The notes beneath the pieces are model-generated. The model was not told the DNA's origin. It made no database searches and was given only the letters and a program-made list of their open reading frames with translations. A DNA stretch of 64,000 nucleotides from Butyrivibrio proteoclasticus B316. Its GTDB lineage: Bacteria; Bacillota; Clostridia; Lachnospirales; Lachnospiraceae. Each line of letters opens with the position of its first letter. Positions within the stretch are counted from its first letter, which is position 1. The DNA lies in NCBI RefSeq assembly GCF_000145035.1, contig NC_014390.1, positions 1 through 64,000 on the forward strand, read 5' to 3'. Shown in pieces: positions 49,531 through 57,190 of this stretch. Both the position numbers and the translations under genes were made by a program.

Positions 49531-51483
49531 ATGAGATTTAAAAAGATAATAGCTTTTGCCGCTTCCATGGCGGTACTAGCTACAACGATAGTTCCAGTAA
49601 ATTGTCTTGGACTTGATCCGGCACATGTCATAGATGGATATGAAGTATATGAGCCCTTGTTTGTTCATACACCTGTTATATCCCCAGTAGTTATTACAGA
49701 CGGTGAAGGGCATGCGATTCCAGATAAAGGAAAGGGCAGAACAGAGCTTATAAGTGAGAACCCAACACCGTGGTATCAGCTAAGACTTGATACGGAATAC
49801 ATCATGCACTGGGATTCCATGAAACATAGAGAGATCCTTGGATATGATGAATCCGGTGAGAATCCTAGTAAGTACGATAAATACACACAGAATAAGTGGA
49901 TGAAGTTTCCGTTTGAAGTTCTTTACGATGGGGTATATTACGAGCTTCAGGCAGATAATTACACCAATTGGATCAAGATTAAAAAGCCAGCTGACTGGCA
50001 TGATACTGTAGATAACCACTGGATCGACACTCCTATTTATATCCCTTCATATGCAAGAGAAATGGGAGAAGTTGGTAACGAAGGCAGCATCTTTTATAAG
50101 GTTGAAGCCATAAACGTTGATGGTGACCTTGCAGAACATTACTCAGAAGAGGAAGAAAAAGGAAATCTTTGGTTTAACCTTGTTATAGCTGATGACGGAG
50201 CTAAATATGTAGCTACATATGAGATTCCTATACAGCTTTCCGGATGGATATATGACTTTACTATCACAGGAACGGACAACGGTTCTTTGTATGCTGGGGA
50301 ATCAGTACTTGGAAGTAATGAACTTTCATTCGTAATGTCCAAGAATGAAAAGAAGACTGGTACCAAGAACAGGTTCGGAGAGGATAACCAAAGATATCTT
50401 CTTGATGGCAGTGTAGAAAGCACATGGCCGGAGAAAAACACTATAACCTTAACGGACGGCAAATCTCCTCAGTTTAAAAAGCAGGGTGCTTTATGGAAGG
50501 GACAGACCTTCAGCTTTGAAGTTAAGACTATAGCAAATCTTTGGAATGAGAACGATAAGGTTGATATCATCCCAACATTTACATATGTAGATAACAGCGG
50601 AAATAAGGTAGACAGTGACCATATAAAGGTCTTTTATAACAACTCTGATGGAAGTGGTTCCTATATCGAATATGGAACATCAAGAGATACCATCACATCC
50701 AACTGGCTGAATACAAAGATCGGAACAAAGATGCAGGAGGGAGCATATTACACCAAGGAGATGACTGATACTGAAAGCGGTGGATCTGCAAGAAAGTATC
50801 ACTTTGGTGATTGGAGCAACTTCACAGCAGAGCAGTATAACTCAGACTACAGCCTTACTGGAGCAAATCAGCTTACTTCTGAGAAAGTACTTGGAAGAAG
50901 TACAAGATCATACTGCCTTAGCCATATCATCCTAAATAAGAACCTCAGACTATACTCTGGTGAATGGGAACAGCTTAGCTGGAATACCAAGGATACTGCA
51001 ACAGAATTTGAGAGCGTATTAAGATACAGTGACCTTGATAATGACGGAACCGTAGATACAGGATGGCTTGCAGAAGACACAGATAGATTCAGGACATCCA
51101 TGCAGACATGGTATGGTCAGTTCTATGTTCCATCCGATCTGTTCATCGTTGATCTGAACAAGCACCCGGGCTTTGATATGGAAACATACATGGCCTCAGC
51201 AAATGGTGGACTTGGAATCAAAGAAGATGATCCTGTATTTGAAAAGAGCGGATATCTTATTGTTAATTTCAACATAAGAACATATAAGGATGGAAAAGCT
51301 CATCTTAGGTATCTAGGCGGTGCTTTCGGTGGAGATATGTGGGAGATTGAAGGCTTTAATACAATGCCTCTTTCAGGAGATCCAACACCGATACCTGACT
51401 TTGAAGAAGGTGATGTAGTAGTTATCGACCTAGAAAAATCCGTTAAGGATAAGTATTCACCAGGAATCTTTGGTGTCAACTAA
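49531..51483 (+). CDS. Large secreted protein, unknown (partner of 47,858)
   Basis: A 650-aa protein with a signal peptide (MRFKKIIAFAASMAVLATTI, cleavage near residue 25). The mature part is beta-rich with many Trp/Tyr/Asp and a DLDNDGTVDTGW loop near residue 507, similar to the DTDNDGINETPWW loop in its neighbour, which suggests distant relatedness. No C-terminal anchor. Followed by a hairpin and then small genes. Confidence 0.7.
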   Translation: MRFKKIIAFAASMAVLATTIVPVNCLGLDPAHVIDGYEVYEPLFVHTPVISPVVITDGEGHAIPDKGKGRTELISENPTPWYQLRLDTEYIMHWDSMKHREILGYDESGENPSKYDKYTQNKWMKFPFEVLYDGVYYELQADNYTNWIKIKKPADWHDTVDNHWIDTPIYIPSYAREMGEVGNEGSIFYKVEAINVDGDLAEHYSEEEEKGNLWFNLVIADDGAKYVATYEIPIQLSGWIYDFTITGTDNGSLYAGESVLGSNELSFVMSKNEKKTGTKNRFGEDNQRYLLDGSVESTWPEKNTITLTDGKSPQFKKQGALWKGQTFSFEVKTIANLWNENDKVDIIPTFTYVDNSGNKVDSDHIKVFYNNSDGSGSYIEYGTSRDTITSNWLNTKIGTKMQEGAYYTKEMTDTESGGSARKYHFGDWSNFTAEQYNSDYSLTGANQLTSEKVLGRSTRSYCLSHIILNKNLRLYSGEWEQLSWNTKDTATEFESVLRYSDLDNDGTVDTGWLAEDTDRFRTSMQTWYGQFYVPSDLFIVDLNKHPGFDMETYMASANGGLGIKEDDPVFEKSGYLIVNFNIRTYKDGKAHLRYLGGAFGGDMWEIEGFNTMPLSGDPTPIPDFEEGDVVVIDLEKSVKDKYSPGIFGVN

Positions 51484-51497
51484 ACAAAAAAGGATAT

Positions 51498-51521
51498 GGG
51501 CTTTGGATGATACCAAAGCCC
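51498..51521 (+). promoter_or_regulatory. Stem-loop between operon genes
   Basis: GGGCTTTGG (51,498-51,506) pairs perfectly with CCAAAGCCC (51,513-51,521). No T tract, so it probably protects or processes mRNA and lets transcription continue. Confidence 0.65.
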
Positions 51522-51544
51522 GATTCATGGAAAGGAACTTAACA

Positions 51545-51790
51545 ATGGTTGTCAGTGGGATTGAAGTATATCCAGTAGATGTTACTAGTCTTGAGGACAA
51601 ATCACCGGTATATATAGAGTTTGATGGAAATTCAGCGTTTACAAGCCAGTGGGGGATTGTAGACCAGAAATTACATCGTACAATCCATAAGGATTTTATC
51701 ATCACGTTCAATGACAGATGCAGATATTATGGCCTGTATAAGGACAGGAGTGAGAAAAAGGAAAAGAAGGGCGTTATAGTGAAGTTTTGA
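51545..51790 (+). CDS. Small hypothetical protein
   Basis: An 81-aa soluble protein (MVVSGIEVYPVDVTSLEDKS...) with a basic C-terminal end. AAAGGA lies ahead of ATG 51,545; the longer frame beginning at 51,470 overlaps the previous gene and the hairpin, so I reject that start. Not recognised. Confidence 0.5.
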   Translation: MVVSGIEVYPVDVTSLEDKSPVYIEFDGNSAFTSQWGIVDQKLHRTIHKDFIITFNDRCRYYGLYKDRSEKKEKKGVIVKF

Positions 51791-51815
51791 TTCTATATAT
51801 GTAAAGGGGTTACAT

Positions 51816-51986
51816 ATGGAAATGACTGATGGAACTAACAAAGTATCCGTTACCAAGGGAAAAGAAAACTTTAGTATAGGTGAAACAATTAAGGGACTGA
51901 CACCAACATTTATCGTCATCATGGGGATTACGCTTATATTGGCGCTGGTACTAAGGTATGTCGGATATAGATATGGCGTGTTATAA
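51816..51986 (+). CDS. 56-residue single-span membrane protein
   Basis: The frame has GGGG about 8 nt before ATG 51,816. The product has a polar N-terminal half (MEMTDGTNKVSVTKGKEN) and one hydrophobic span (FIVIMGITLILALVLRYVG). It follows the previous small gene by 25 nt and is probably in the same operon. The function is unknown. Confidence 0.5.
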   Translation: MEMTDGTNKVSVTKGKENFSIGETIKGLTPTFIVIMGITLILALVLRYVGYRYGVL

Positions 51987-52032
51987 GATAGGAACTGCTT
52001 GCGTTTTTTCGGAAGAAAGGTGAGGGGAAGAT

Positions 52033-52302
52033 ATGAAAGACGTTTTTGCTGATCTTAAAGAAGACATTCATAAGGAAAGAGTTAAGTTATGTATCTCAAA
52101 GATAGTCTGCGGCATTTTTGTAGCTGTTTTTCCATGGATTTTTAGTCTGTTCATGCCATCTACAGCGGTTTATGACAGGTTCTTTTCTATAATGTTTCTC
52201 TTAGTGAGGATAGTATTTTTGATAATTGGCCTCCTATTTGTTTGCGGGGGTGTATCAGCCTTGAAGCAAGAAAAGAGAAACTACCATGAAAAAAGGCTAT
52301 AG
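52033..52302 (+). CDS. Small two-span membrane protein
   Basis: An 89-aa protein with an N-terminal charged helix and two hydrophobic spans (ISKIVCGIFVAVFPWIFSLF and IMFLLVRIVFLIIGLLFVCG), ending in a basic tail. GGGGAAG lies ahead. Not recognised. Confidence 0.6.
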   Translation: MKDVFADLKEDIHKERVKLCISKIVCGIFVAVFPWIFSLFMPSTAVYDRFFSIMFLLVRIVFLIIGLLFVCGGVSALKQEKRNYHEKRL

Positions 52303-52328
52303 AAGCTAAAAGAAAATGAAGGTTTTTA

Positions 52329-52438
52329 TTGACTCTTACTTTTCGAAATACTATAATTAAATATGTTATAAGTAGTTAAGTTAATAATTGTGGCAAAAAT
52401 CGATCCGTTAGGCCTGTACAAGGCTTAGCGGATTTTTT
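52329..52438 (+). ncRNA. Putative leader/attenuator RNA, family member B (ahead of ssb)
   Basis: TTGACT (52,329-52,334), 17-bp spacer, TATAAT (52,352-52,357). The RNA, from about 52,365, has the box AAGTAGT (52,370-52,376) and a 13-bp terminator (52,403-52,415 with 52,421-52,433, two G-T pairs, six Ts). No second promoter is visible before ssb 77 nt further, so ssb may depend on read-through. Confidence 0.6.
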
Positions 52439-52514
52439 ATTCCAGTTATTAGCATCCTCTACTTATAGAAACTGTTCACAAAGCACAATAAAACCCAATA
52501 AGGAGGAAAAAACA

Positions 52515-52934
52515 ATGATGAACAAATGTCTATTTACTGGACGCCTGACGAAAGATCCTGAGGTGAGATACACTCAGGGAGAGAGGACAAGCGCTGTTGC
52601 AAGATTTTCACTTGCAATCGACAAGCAGGACAAAGAGCACACAACAGGATATATCAATGTTGTAGCTTTTGGAAAGCTTGGAGAGTTTGTCGAAAAGTAT
52701 CTGAAAAAGGGAATCAAGATTGAGCTTGAATCCCATGTTACACCAGGATCTTATGAAAAGGATGGCAGAAAAGTCTATACATATGACTTTGTAGCTGACA
52801 AGATTGATTTTGCGGAGAATAAGAACGCATCATCAGTTACTTCTGGTAAAACACATTCCGAGGCAGGTTCTTCGGATGATGACGGTTTTATGGATATTCC
52901 GGATGGAATTGAAGAAGAGCTGCCATTTCACTAA
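52515..52934 (+). CDS. ssb: Single-stranded DNA-binding protein
   Basis: A 139-aa SSB with the OB-fold start MMNKCLFTGRLTKDPEVRYTQ, the core FSLAIDKQDKEHTTGYINVVAFGKLGEFVEKYLKKGIKIELES, and the acidic C-terminal tip ending EEELPFH in place of the usual DDDIPF. It coats single-stranded plasmid DNA during replication and conjugative transfer. AAGGAGG (52,501-52,507) precedes the two adjacent ATGs. It is controlled by leader B and closed by a terminator. Confidence 0.95.
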   Translation: MMNKCLFTGRLTKDPEVRYTQGERTSAVARFSLAIDKQDKEHTTGYINVVAFGKLGEFVEKYLKKGIKIELESHVTPGSYEKDGRKVYTYDFVADKIDFAENKNASSVTSGKTHSEAGSSDDDGFMDIPDGIEEELPFH

Positions 52935-52960
52935 ACAGCAACTGCATACATGAGCAGATA

Positions 52961-52988
52961 AAGGGAGAGTTTAGGCTTTCCCTTTTTT
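52961..52988 (+). terminator. Intrinsic terminator after ssb
   Basis: AAGGGAGAG (52,961-52,969) pairs with CTTTCCCTT (52,976-52,984, one G-T pair), 6-nt loop, six Ts, then ATGCCCATTT, a string that also follows the terminator at 54,643. Confidence 0.85.
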
Positions 52989-53018
52989 ATGCCCATTTAG
53001 CAGAAAGGAGAGAAAGTC

Positions 53019-53119
53019 ATGGAAATAATTGAATCAGCTGCTGCGATACTGTTCGTGTTTTTGGTTTGCCAAAACTGATTCCGATTGTCGGAAAAATCAT
53101 GAACAAAAGAAATGACTGA
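53019..53119 (+). pseudogene. Small hydrophobic peptide gene with a homopolymer frameshift
   Basis: AAAGGAG precedes ATG 53,019 and the frame MEIIESAAAILFVF runs to a stop after 19 codons. One more T in the TTTTT run (53,058-53,062) would give MEIIESAAAILFVFFGLPKL followed by IPIVGKIMNKRND, a sensible 33-aa membrane peptide. Either a real shift or a sequence error. Confidence 0.45.
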
Positions 53120-53142
53120 ATAAGATCTTTTGATTTAAGTTC

Positions 53143-53323
53143 ATGGTAGCTGCAAAGCAGAAGGTAAAGAAAAAGGACTCTTCTTCTAAGCCAAAAGACT
53201 AAAAAAAAGAATCCCAATTCTTCACCAAAGAATCTCGATCTTGTTAAGACGATTGCTACCTTAGTAACGATGGTAAAAGATGTGATAAACATCGCCATTG
53301 CTATTAAGAGCTTTCTTCCTTAA
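53143..53323 (+). pseudogene. Small Lys-rich protein gene with a frameshift
   Basis: ATG 53,143 opens MVAAKQKVKKKDSSSKPKD then TAA at 53,200. Dropping that T would join to KKKNPNSSPKNLDLVKTIAT and a hydrophobic helix (LVTMVKDVINIAIAIKSFLP) ending at 53,323. The break lies at an eight-A run. No good ribosome binding site is seen. Confidence 0.35.
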
Positions 53324-53329
53324 AAGATC

Positions 53330-53368
53330 AGAGTTACGGGGGAGTCCAACCCACTCCCTTGTAACTCT
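53330..53368 (+). promoter_or_regulatory. Very stable hairpin
   Basis: AGAGTTAC-GG-GGGAGT (53,330-53,345) pairs with ACTCCC-TT-GTAACTCT (53,353-53,368), 16 bp with two G-T pairs and a 7-nt loop. The T tract is poor (CTATTCTACC). Probably a terminator of reduced strength or an mRNA end. Confidence 0.6.
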
Positions 53369-53376
53369 ATTCTACC

Positions 53377-53508
53377 ATGATAAAAGAAACTATGTCAAAG
53401 AAAAGCGCAGTATTACTGCTGGTTTTGAGCATTATTGACCTGGGATTTGTTATTGGAAAAATCCTGGCAGATAAAAAGGAGAAAGAAAATGAACAAGATG
53501 ATAATTAA
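53377..53508 (+). CDS. 43-residue single-span membrane peptide
   Basis: The frame from ATG 53,377 (or 53,392) gives MIKETMSKKSAVLLLVLSII then DLGFVIGKILADKKEKEN: one hydrophobic span and a basic/acidic tail. Its end overlaps the first 20 nt of the next gene, whose AAAAAGGAG lies within it, so the two are coupled. Confidence 0.45.
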   Translation: MIKETMSKKSAVLLLVLSIIDLGFVIGKILADKKEKENEQDDN

Positions 53509-54406
53509 CAACTGGGTAAAGAATCTTTTAGCTCCGGCAATGAAGGCAAATGGATGCATGGCAGAAATAAGAACACCGGAAGATGTTATTGAAAACATGT
53601 ACTATCTGTCAAAGGAAGATGGAAGAGGATCCAGATATATTCCGCTTCAGTACAAGAGGATGATAGAGAAGATCATATGCGGTCTTTTTAATTCAGGCTT
53701 TGTGTATAGGGACAAAGAGGACGTCTATTTTGACAAGATTGGCGATACGCTTGTGTGCTGCGCCAATGTATTCTTTGTTTCCTACGCAGATGATGGTACA
53801 AAGAAAGTTTTAGGACACGGCTTCCATTGTCTTTCACTTGATGAGGTTATGCCTGGCATCTTCATGAGCGAGGCTGAACGAGCTTCAAAATGGAAGGCAA
53901 CAGTAATAGGTGCTGCTAAATCCAGAGCTTTGTATGATGCAGGAATAGGACTTGAATTCTATGGTGATATATATGCTCCGGAAGAAAACCTGGATGAGCA
54001 TGAAACAGAAGCTGTAGATGAAAAAGGTAAGAGCCGAAGTAAGGAAGGCGTTAAAGAAAAGGTATATTCCCAGATGGGCAATCCGATCCCTCAGCCAAAG
54101 AAAAAAGCAGCAGTTAAGGATTCTTCTAAAGAAGAGGCTCCTTCAGTAAAGGCAGAAAAAGAGGCTGATCGCGTGGTGCCACCTATGCAGAATGAAGCTC
54201 AAGATGCAGGGATGTCTATTGAGATAGCCAAAGCTTTAAAGGCAGATTGCGGGAATTATCAGGGGATGACGCTTGGAGATATATATGAAACAGCGCCTAA
54301 GAATCTGGCATTTCTTATCAGATACTCTAAGGATGAGCAGGTGAAATGTGCTGCAAAATCCATTATCTATGCTGATCCAGAGCTAAAAGAAAAGCTTGCA
54401 GTTTAA
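53489..54406 (+). CDS. Putative DNA recombination/annealing protein
   Basis: A 305-aa protein. The N-terminal ~180 residues (with DTLVCCANVFFVSYADDG and SEAERASKWKATVIGAAKSRAL) read like the Rad52/Sak-type annealing proteins of phages and plasmids, in which a similar 'ETxAxGRAL' helix occurs. A Lys/Glu linker follows, and the C-terminus has GNYQGMTLGDIYETAPKNLAFLI, a motif found in several replication/recombination proteins of mobile elements. Start ATG 53,489 with AAAAGGAG ahead. Near ssb, consistent with DNA repair or handling after transfer. Family call is tentative. Confidence 0.6.
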   Translation: MNKMIINNWVKNLLAPAMKANGCMAEIRTPEDVIENMYYLSKEDGRGSRYIPLQYKRMIEKIICGLFNSGFVYRDKEDVYFDKIGDTLVCCANVFFVSYADDGTKKVLGHGFHCLSLDEVMPGIFMSEAERASKWKATVIGAAKSRALYDAGIGLEFYGDIYAPEENLDEHETEAVDEKGKSRSKEGVKEKVYSQMGNPIPQPKKKAAVKDSSKEEAPSVKAEKEADRVVPPMQNEAQDAGMSIEIAKALKADCGNYQGMTLGDIYETAPKNLAFLIRYSKDEQVKCAAKSIIYADPELKEKLAV

Positions 54407-54415
54407 AGCAATAAG

Positions 54416-54445
54416 AGGGTCGAGTCACATGACTTGGCCCTTTTA
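54416..54445 (+). terminator. Intrinsic terminator
   Basis: AGGGTCGAGTCA (54,416-54,427) pairs with TGACTTGGCCCT (54,430-54,441) with two G-T pairs, then TTTT. Confidence 0.85.
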
Positions 54446-54540
54446 TTAATATCAAATCAACAAGTAAAGACAACTATGATAGTCTAATGGAACCGAGTAA
54501 GAAAAAATACAGATAGATATATAGTATACGCTAAACTTAG

Positions 54541-54643
54541 TTTACATGGGCATTTCTTCATAGTATAATTCTTCATGTTTAGTAGTTTTAGTTTAAAATT
54601 GTTGCTAGTAGTGTCGTTTCATTTTTGTGAAGCGGCTTTTTTT
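54541..54643 (+). ncRNA. Putative leader/attenuator RNA, family member C
   Basis: TTTACA (54,541-54,546), 17-bp spacer, TATAAT (54,564-54,569). The RNA, from about 54,576, carries TAGTAGT twice (54,580-54,586 and 54,606-54,612) and ends in a 9-bp terminator (GTCGTTTCA / TGAAGCGGC, then seven Ts). It lies 83 nt ahead of the membrane-protein gene at 54,726. The remaining gap 54,446-54,540 is AT-rich and holds nothing clear. Confidence 0.6.
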
Positions 54644-54725
54644 ATGCCCATTTTTAAGCAACGGACTTACTAAATCAAAAGACATACTTTAAATCAAAAT
54701 CCGTAAAATAAGGAGGTACTTCAAA

Positions 54726-55334
54726 ATGAAGGCAAAAATCACTACAAAACTTATGATGTTATCAGCAAAGGTTTCTGGTTTTATTAATCAGAACGAAAGA
54801 AGGAGAATCTCAATAGGCCTTGCATTGTCTGGCGGATCATTTCTGTATACATTTTTCTTACTTGATATTACAGAAAACAATGACCCTACAGCATTCGCTT
54901 TAAGCGTTTGGGCAGGAATTCTCTTTATCATTGGATTGGTTATAATTACTGGCAGTGCAGCTTCAATCACAAAGTTCTTTGAGAGATTGAATGTAGAGCT
55001 TTTAGAGCTTATGTCTTTTTTCGCTGCAGGCATTTTAATTGGTAATTTTTATACCGTTCCATACAGTAACTGCAGTGGTATTATACAGGTTGCCATGTTT
55101 GGATGTGCAATCTACGTAGTATTTTACTTAGCAAGATGCAGCATGCTTATTTTCCAGTTACTTAAAAAATTAGTAACACTGGTAATAGACAAGCTTAAGG
55201 ACGCCGGCGATAAGATCAAGTCTAAGACTGATCTTTATGATAAAATCCTTAAAAATCTTGTTAGTATCGCAGGTACACTATTTGTTATTTTTAACTTCCT
55301 TGAGCCTATGATCAGAAAGATCCTTGGTTCATAA
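54726..55334 (+). CDS. Membrane protein with amphipathic tail
   Basis: A 202-aa protein with three to five spans (LALSGGSFLYTFFLL, AGILFIIGLVIITGS, LMSFFAAGILIGNFY, VAMFGCAIYVVFYLA) and a C-terminal charged helix ending in one more hydrophobic stretch. AGGAGG lies ahead of the ATG. No family recognised. Expression is probably governed by leader C. Confidence 0.65.
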   Translation: MKAKITTKLMMLSAKVSGFINQNERRRISIGLALSGGSFLYTFFLLDITENNDPTAFALSVWAGILFIIGLVIITGSAASITKFFERLNVELLELMSFFAAGILIGNFYTVPYSNCSGIIQVAMFGCAIYVVFYLARCSMLIFQLLKKLVTLVIDKLKDAGDKIKSKTDLYDKILKNLVSIAGTLFVIFNFLEPMIRKILGS

Positions 55335-55342
55335 GCAAAATT

Positions 55343-55374
55343 AGCCTGTTCACTTCGGTGGATAGGCTCTTTTT
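55343..55374 (+). terminator. Intrinsic terminator with UUCG loop
   Basis: An 11-bp stem (55,343-55,353 with 55,358-55,368, two G-T pairs) capped by TTCG, then CTCTTTTT. Confidence 0.9.
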
Positions 55375-55405
55375 ATATCACTAGATAATACAACTAAATA
55401 ATGCA

Positions 55406-55447
55406 ACAGCTCTTCCCGGAGCGTTTATCACCTGAGGGGAGAGCTGT
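55406..55447 (+). promoter_or_regulatory. Structured leader stem-loop
   Basis: ACAGCTCTTCCC (55,406-55,417) pairs with GGGGAGAGCTGT (55,436-55,447) with one G-T pair and an 18-nt loop. No T tract; it lies 38 nt ahead of the gene at 55,486 and may regulate it or protect its mRNA. Confidence 0.6.
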
Positions 55448-55485
55448 AATGGCTTTCTCCTCTTGATTAGAAAGGAAAAAAGAGG

Positions 55486-55980
55486 ATGAAAAAAGTTTAC
55501 AATTGTTATGGAAAAGATATTACGGGGATAAAGGTAAAGCTTCAGAGTGCAACATTCGGCGGATATAACGCTGCAGGAGAACTTGTTGTTAACTGGCCTC
55601 AGGTCTCAGCTATGGTTGATGACTGTGGGTTTGACAAGACTCATAAGGAGCCAAACGGTCAGTACCTTATGGACGTAGAACTTCCAAAAGGAACTATTGT
55701 TGTAAGGTATGGTTCAAACAAGGGATATTTTACAGCTCCATTGGGAACAGCATTTGAACTCTTGGGCTTACCCTATGAAAAAAGCACATGTGAATACCAT
55801 CAGTACAAAGTTGTAGCTGACGGAATCCATGTAAAATGCGTAGTAAAAAGAGGAAAGGTAAGGGCTGCGTTCAACAGCTGTGGTGGTGCTATTCAGTATT
55901 ATCATGAGCAGAGCATCGCTAATGAACTACTGCAGCACAAGCTGGAGGAGGACTTTTCATGGCTTACGAAAGAGAAATGA
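55486..55980 (+). CDS. Hypothetical protein
   Basis: A 164-aa soluble protein with beta-rich character (TFGGYNAAGELVVNWPQVS; VVRYGSNKGYFTAPLGTAFELLGLPYEKSTCEYHQYKVVADGI is split across two strands groups). It recalls glycohydrolase-toxin or TNT-like folds only loosely, so I leave it unassigned. Its last 22 nt overlap the next gene. Confidence 0.6.
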   Translation: MKKVYNCYGKDITGIKVKLQSATFGGYNAAGELVVNWPQVSAMVDDCGFDKTHKEPNGQYLMDVELPKGTIVVRYGSNKGYFTAPLGTAFELLGLPYEKSTCEYHQYKVVADGIHVKCVVKRGKVRAAFNSCGGAIQYYHEQSIANELLQHKLEEDFSWLTKEK

Positions 55981-56180
55981 AAATGTTAATCCGACTGCTT
56001 CAGTTTCGCTTTAGAAAACCTTTTTCAATAAACGGATACTCCGAAGGAGTACTCTGTACTGAGAAGGATGGATCAAAGTGGGATGTATACTACGGTGAAC
56101 GTAATCACAAGATGGACCTTCATAGGTTCGACAGTCAGTGTGATGCTTACCAGTATCTCATTACGCAATTAACTATCTGA
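55959..56180 (+). CDS. Small protein, paralogue of the gene at 56,350
   Basis: A 73-aa protein with GGAGGAGG (55,944-55,951) ahead of ATG 55,959. The pattern INGYSEGVLCTEKDGSKWDVYYGERNHK is shared with the product at 56,350 (IGGYSDSAICLEKTEFGYEVYFAERNKK). This G-Y-S...C-x-E-K...V-Y-[FY]-x-E-R-N motif is typical of small single-domain proteins that occur near toxin or accessory genes, possibly immunity proteins; function unproven. Confidence 0.6.
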   Translation: MAYEREMKMLIRLLQFRFRKPFSINGYSEGVLCTEKDGSKWDVYYGERNHKMDLHRFDSQCDAYQYLITQLTI

Positions 56181-56202
56181 TATCTTTAACAAAAGGCAAA
56201 AC

Positions 56203-56235
56203 GGACCATGCACTACAAAAGCATGGTCCATTTTT
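56203..56235 (+). terminator. Intrinsic terminator
   Basis: GGACCATGC (56,203-56,211) pairs perfectly with GCATGGTCC (56,221-56,229), then ATTTTT. Confidence 0.9.
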
Positions 56236-56349
56236 ATGTCTAGAAAGCCTTTCTTAAGCACATTTTTTATTGCATTTGGAGGCCTGAATCATTACACTAG
56301 ACTTATAAGAACTATTAACTGTTGGTAGATTATTATATGGAGGCAGGAT

Positions 56350-56586
56350 ATGGATAAGGTCGCAGTTAGAAACATAAATGATCTACAGGATGCTTTAAAG
56401 AACGTCCCTGAGAGGTCTTATCATATTGGTGGCTACTCAGACAGCGCTATATGCCTTGAAAAGACTGAGTTTGGCTATGAGGTTTATTTCGCTGAGAGAA
56501 ATAAGAAGTGGGATCAAAAGCTCCACAAAACAGAGCAGGAAGCATGTGAAGATATGCTTGGCCGACTTGAAGAGTATATGGATTGA
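56350..56586 (+). CDS. Small protein, paralogue of the gene at 55,959
   Basis: A 78-aa acidic protein of the same small family. It has its own promoter candidate TTGCAT (about 56,269), 17-bp spacer, TACACT, and GGAGGCAGG just before ATG 56,350. The two copies have diverged strongly but keep G-Y-S, C-x-E-K and E-R-N. Confidence 0.6.
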   Translation: MDKVAVRNINDLQDALKNVPERSYHIGGYSDSAICLEKTEFGYEVYFAERNKKWDQKLHKTEQEACEDMLGRLEEYMD

Positions 56587-56603
56587 ATTACTGAGATTCC
56601 AGG

Positions 56604-56629
56604 GCCTTGGATTTTATCCAGGGCTTTTT
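56604..56629 (+). terminator. Intrinsic terminator
   Basis: GCCTTGGA (56,604-56,611) pairs with TCCAGGGC (56,617-56,624, one T-G pair), then five Ts. Nearly the same stem is used at 57,152-57,175. Confidence 0.85.
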
Positions 56630-56714
56630 CTTTGGCTATTTTCAAATGATTTTTTGAAACGAATCCATCTTAAAGATTGTTTATTATATGCATACGGAGG
56701 AGATGAAATAATTT

Positions 56715-57071
56715 ATGACAGCAAAAAAACATACACCATTAAAGATTCTACTCATCATTCAGATAGTACTAACAGTATTGTTTTTCCTATATCTTAGTAT
56801 TCATATGAAAGTATGGGATGGATATCAGCTTGCGGTTGAGGAGACAAGTTTTATATATGAAATAAGTAAGATTCTATCAGGGATAGTGTTTATACCGGCG
56901 ATCCTTACACTTCTTGGATTCTTGCCGACCATGATAGCAGTAATTGTTTCACTCATCCTTTTCTTTAAAAACAGATCTGACAAGGGGCTTCTTATATATC
57001 CGCTCCTTAGCTTTGTTACCGAGTTTTTACTTGTGTTTTCCAGCATGAGTGTACTTGGAAGCATGTACTAG
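56715..57071 (+). CDS. Three-span membrane protein
   Basis: A 118-aa hydrophobic protein with three spans (ILLIIQIVLTVLFFLYLSI; GIVFIPAILTLLGFLPTMIAVIVSLILFF as one long or two short spans; LLSFVTEFLLVFSSMSVL). GGAGGAG lies unusually far (about 14 nt) from ATG 56,715. Not recognised. Confidence 0.55.
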   Translation: MTAKKHTPLKILLIIQIVLTVLFFLYLSIHMKVWDGYQLAVEETSFIYEISKILSGIVFIPAILTLLGFLPTMIAVIVSLILFFKNRSDKGLLIYPLLSFVTEFLLVFSSMSVLGSMY

Positions 57072-57077
57072 AGCATA

Positions 57078-57180
57078 TTTACAAGAACATTAAATAATGT
57101 TATATTCTAAATGTTAGTAGTAGTTTTAATTTATCATATTATTGTTTGTAGAGCCTTGGGATTTTTCCCAGGGCTTTTAT
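57078..57180 (+). ncRNA. Putative leader/attenuator RNA, family member D
   Basis: TTTACA (57,078-57,083), 17-bp spacer, TATATT (57,101-57,106). The RNA, from about 57,113, has TAGTAGTAGT (57,115-57,124) and the terminator AGCCTTGGG (57,152-57,160) / CCCAGGGCT (57,167-57,175) with TTTTATT. A second terminator follows at 57,191. It stands ahead of the small ORF at 57,270. Confidence 0.6.
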
Positions 57181-57190
57181 TATTTTAAGC

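Noticed and set aside
55406..55447. Riboswitch ahead of 55,486
   Set aside because: One stem with a large loop, but no recognised riboswitch core or expression platform.
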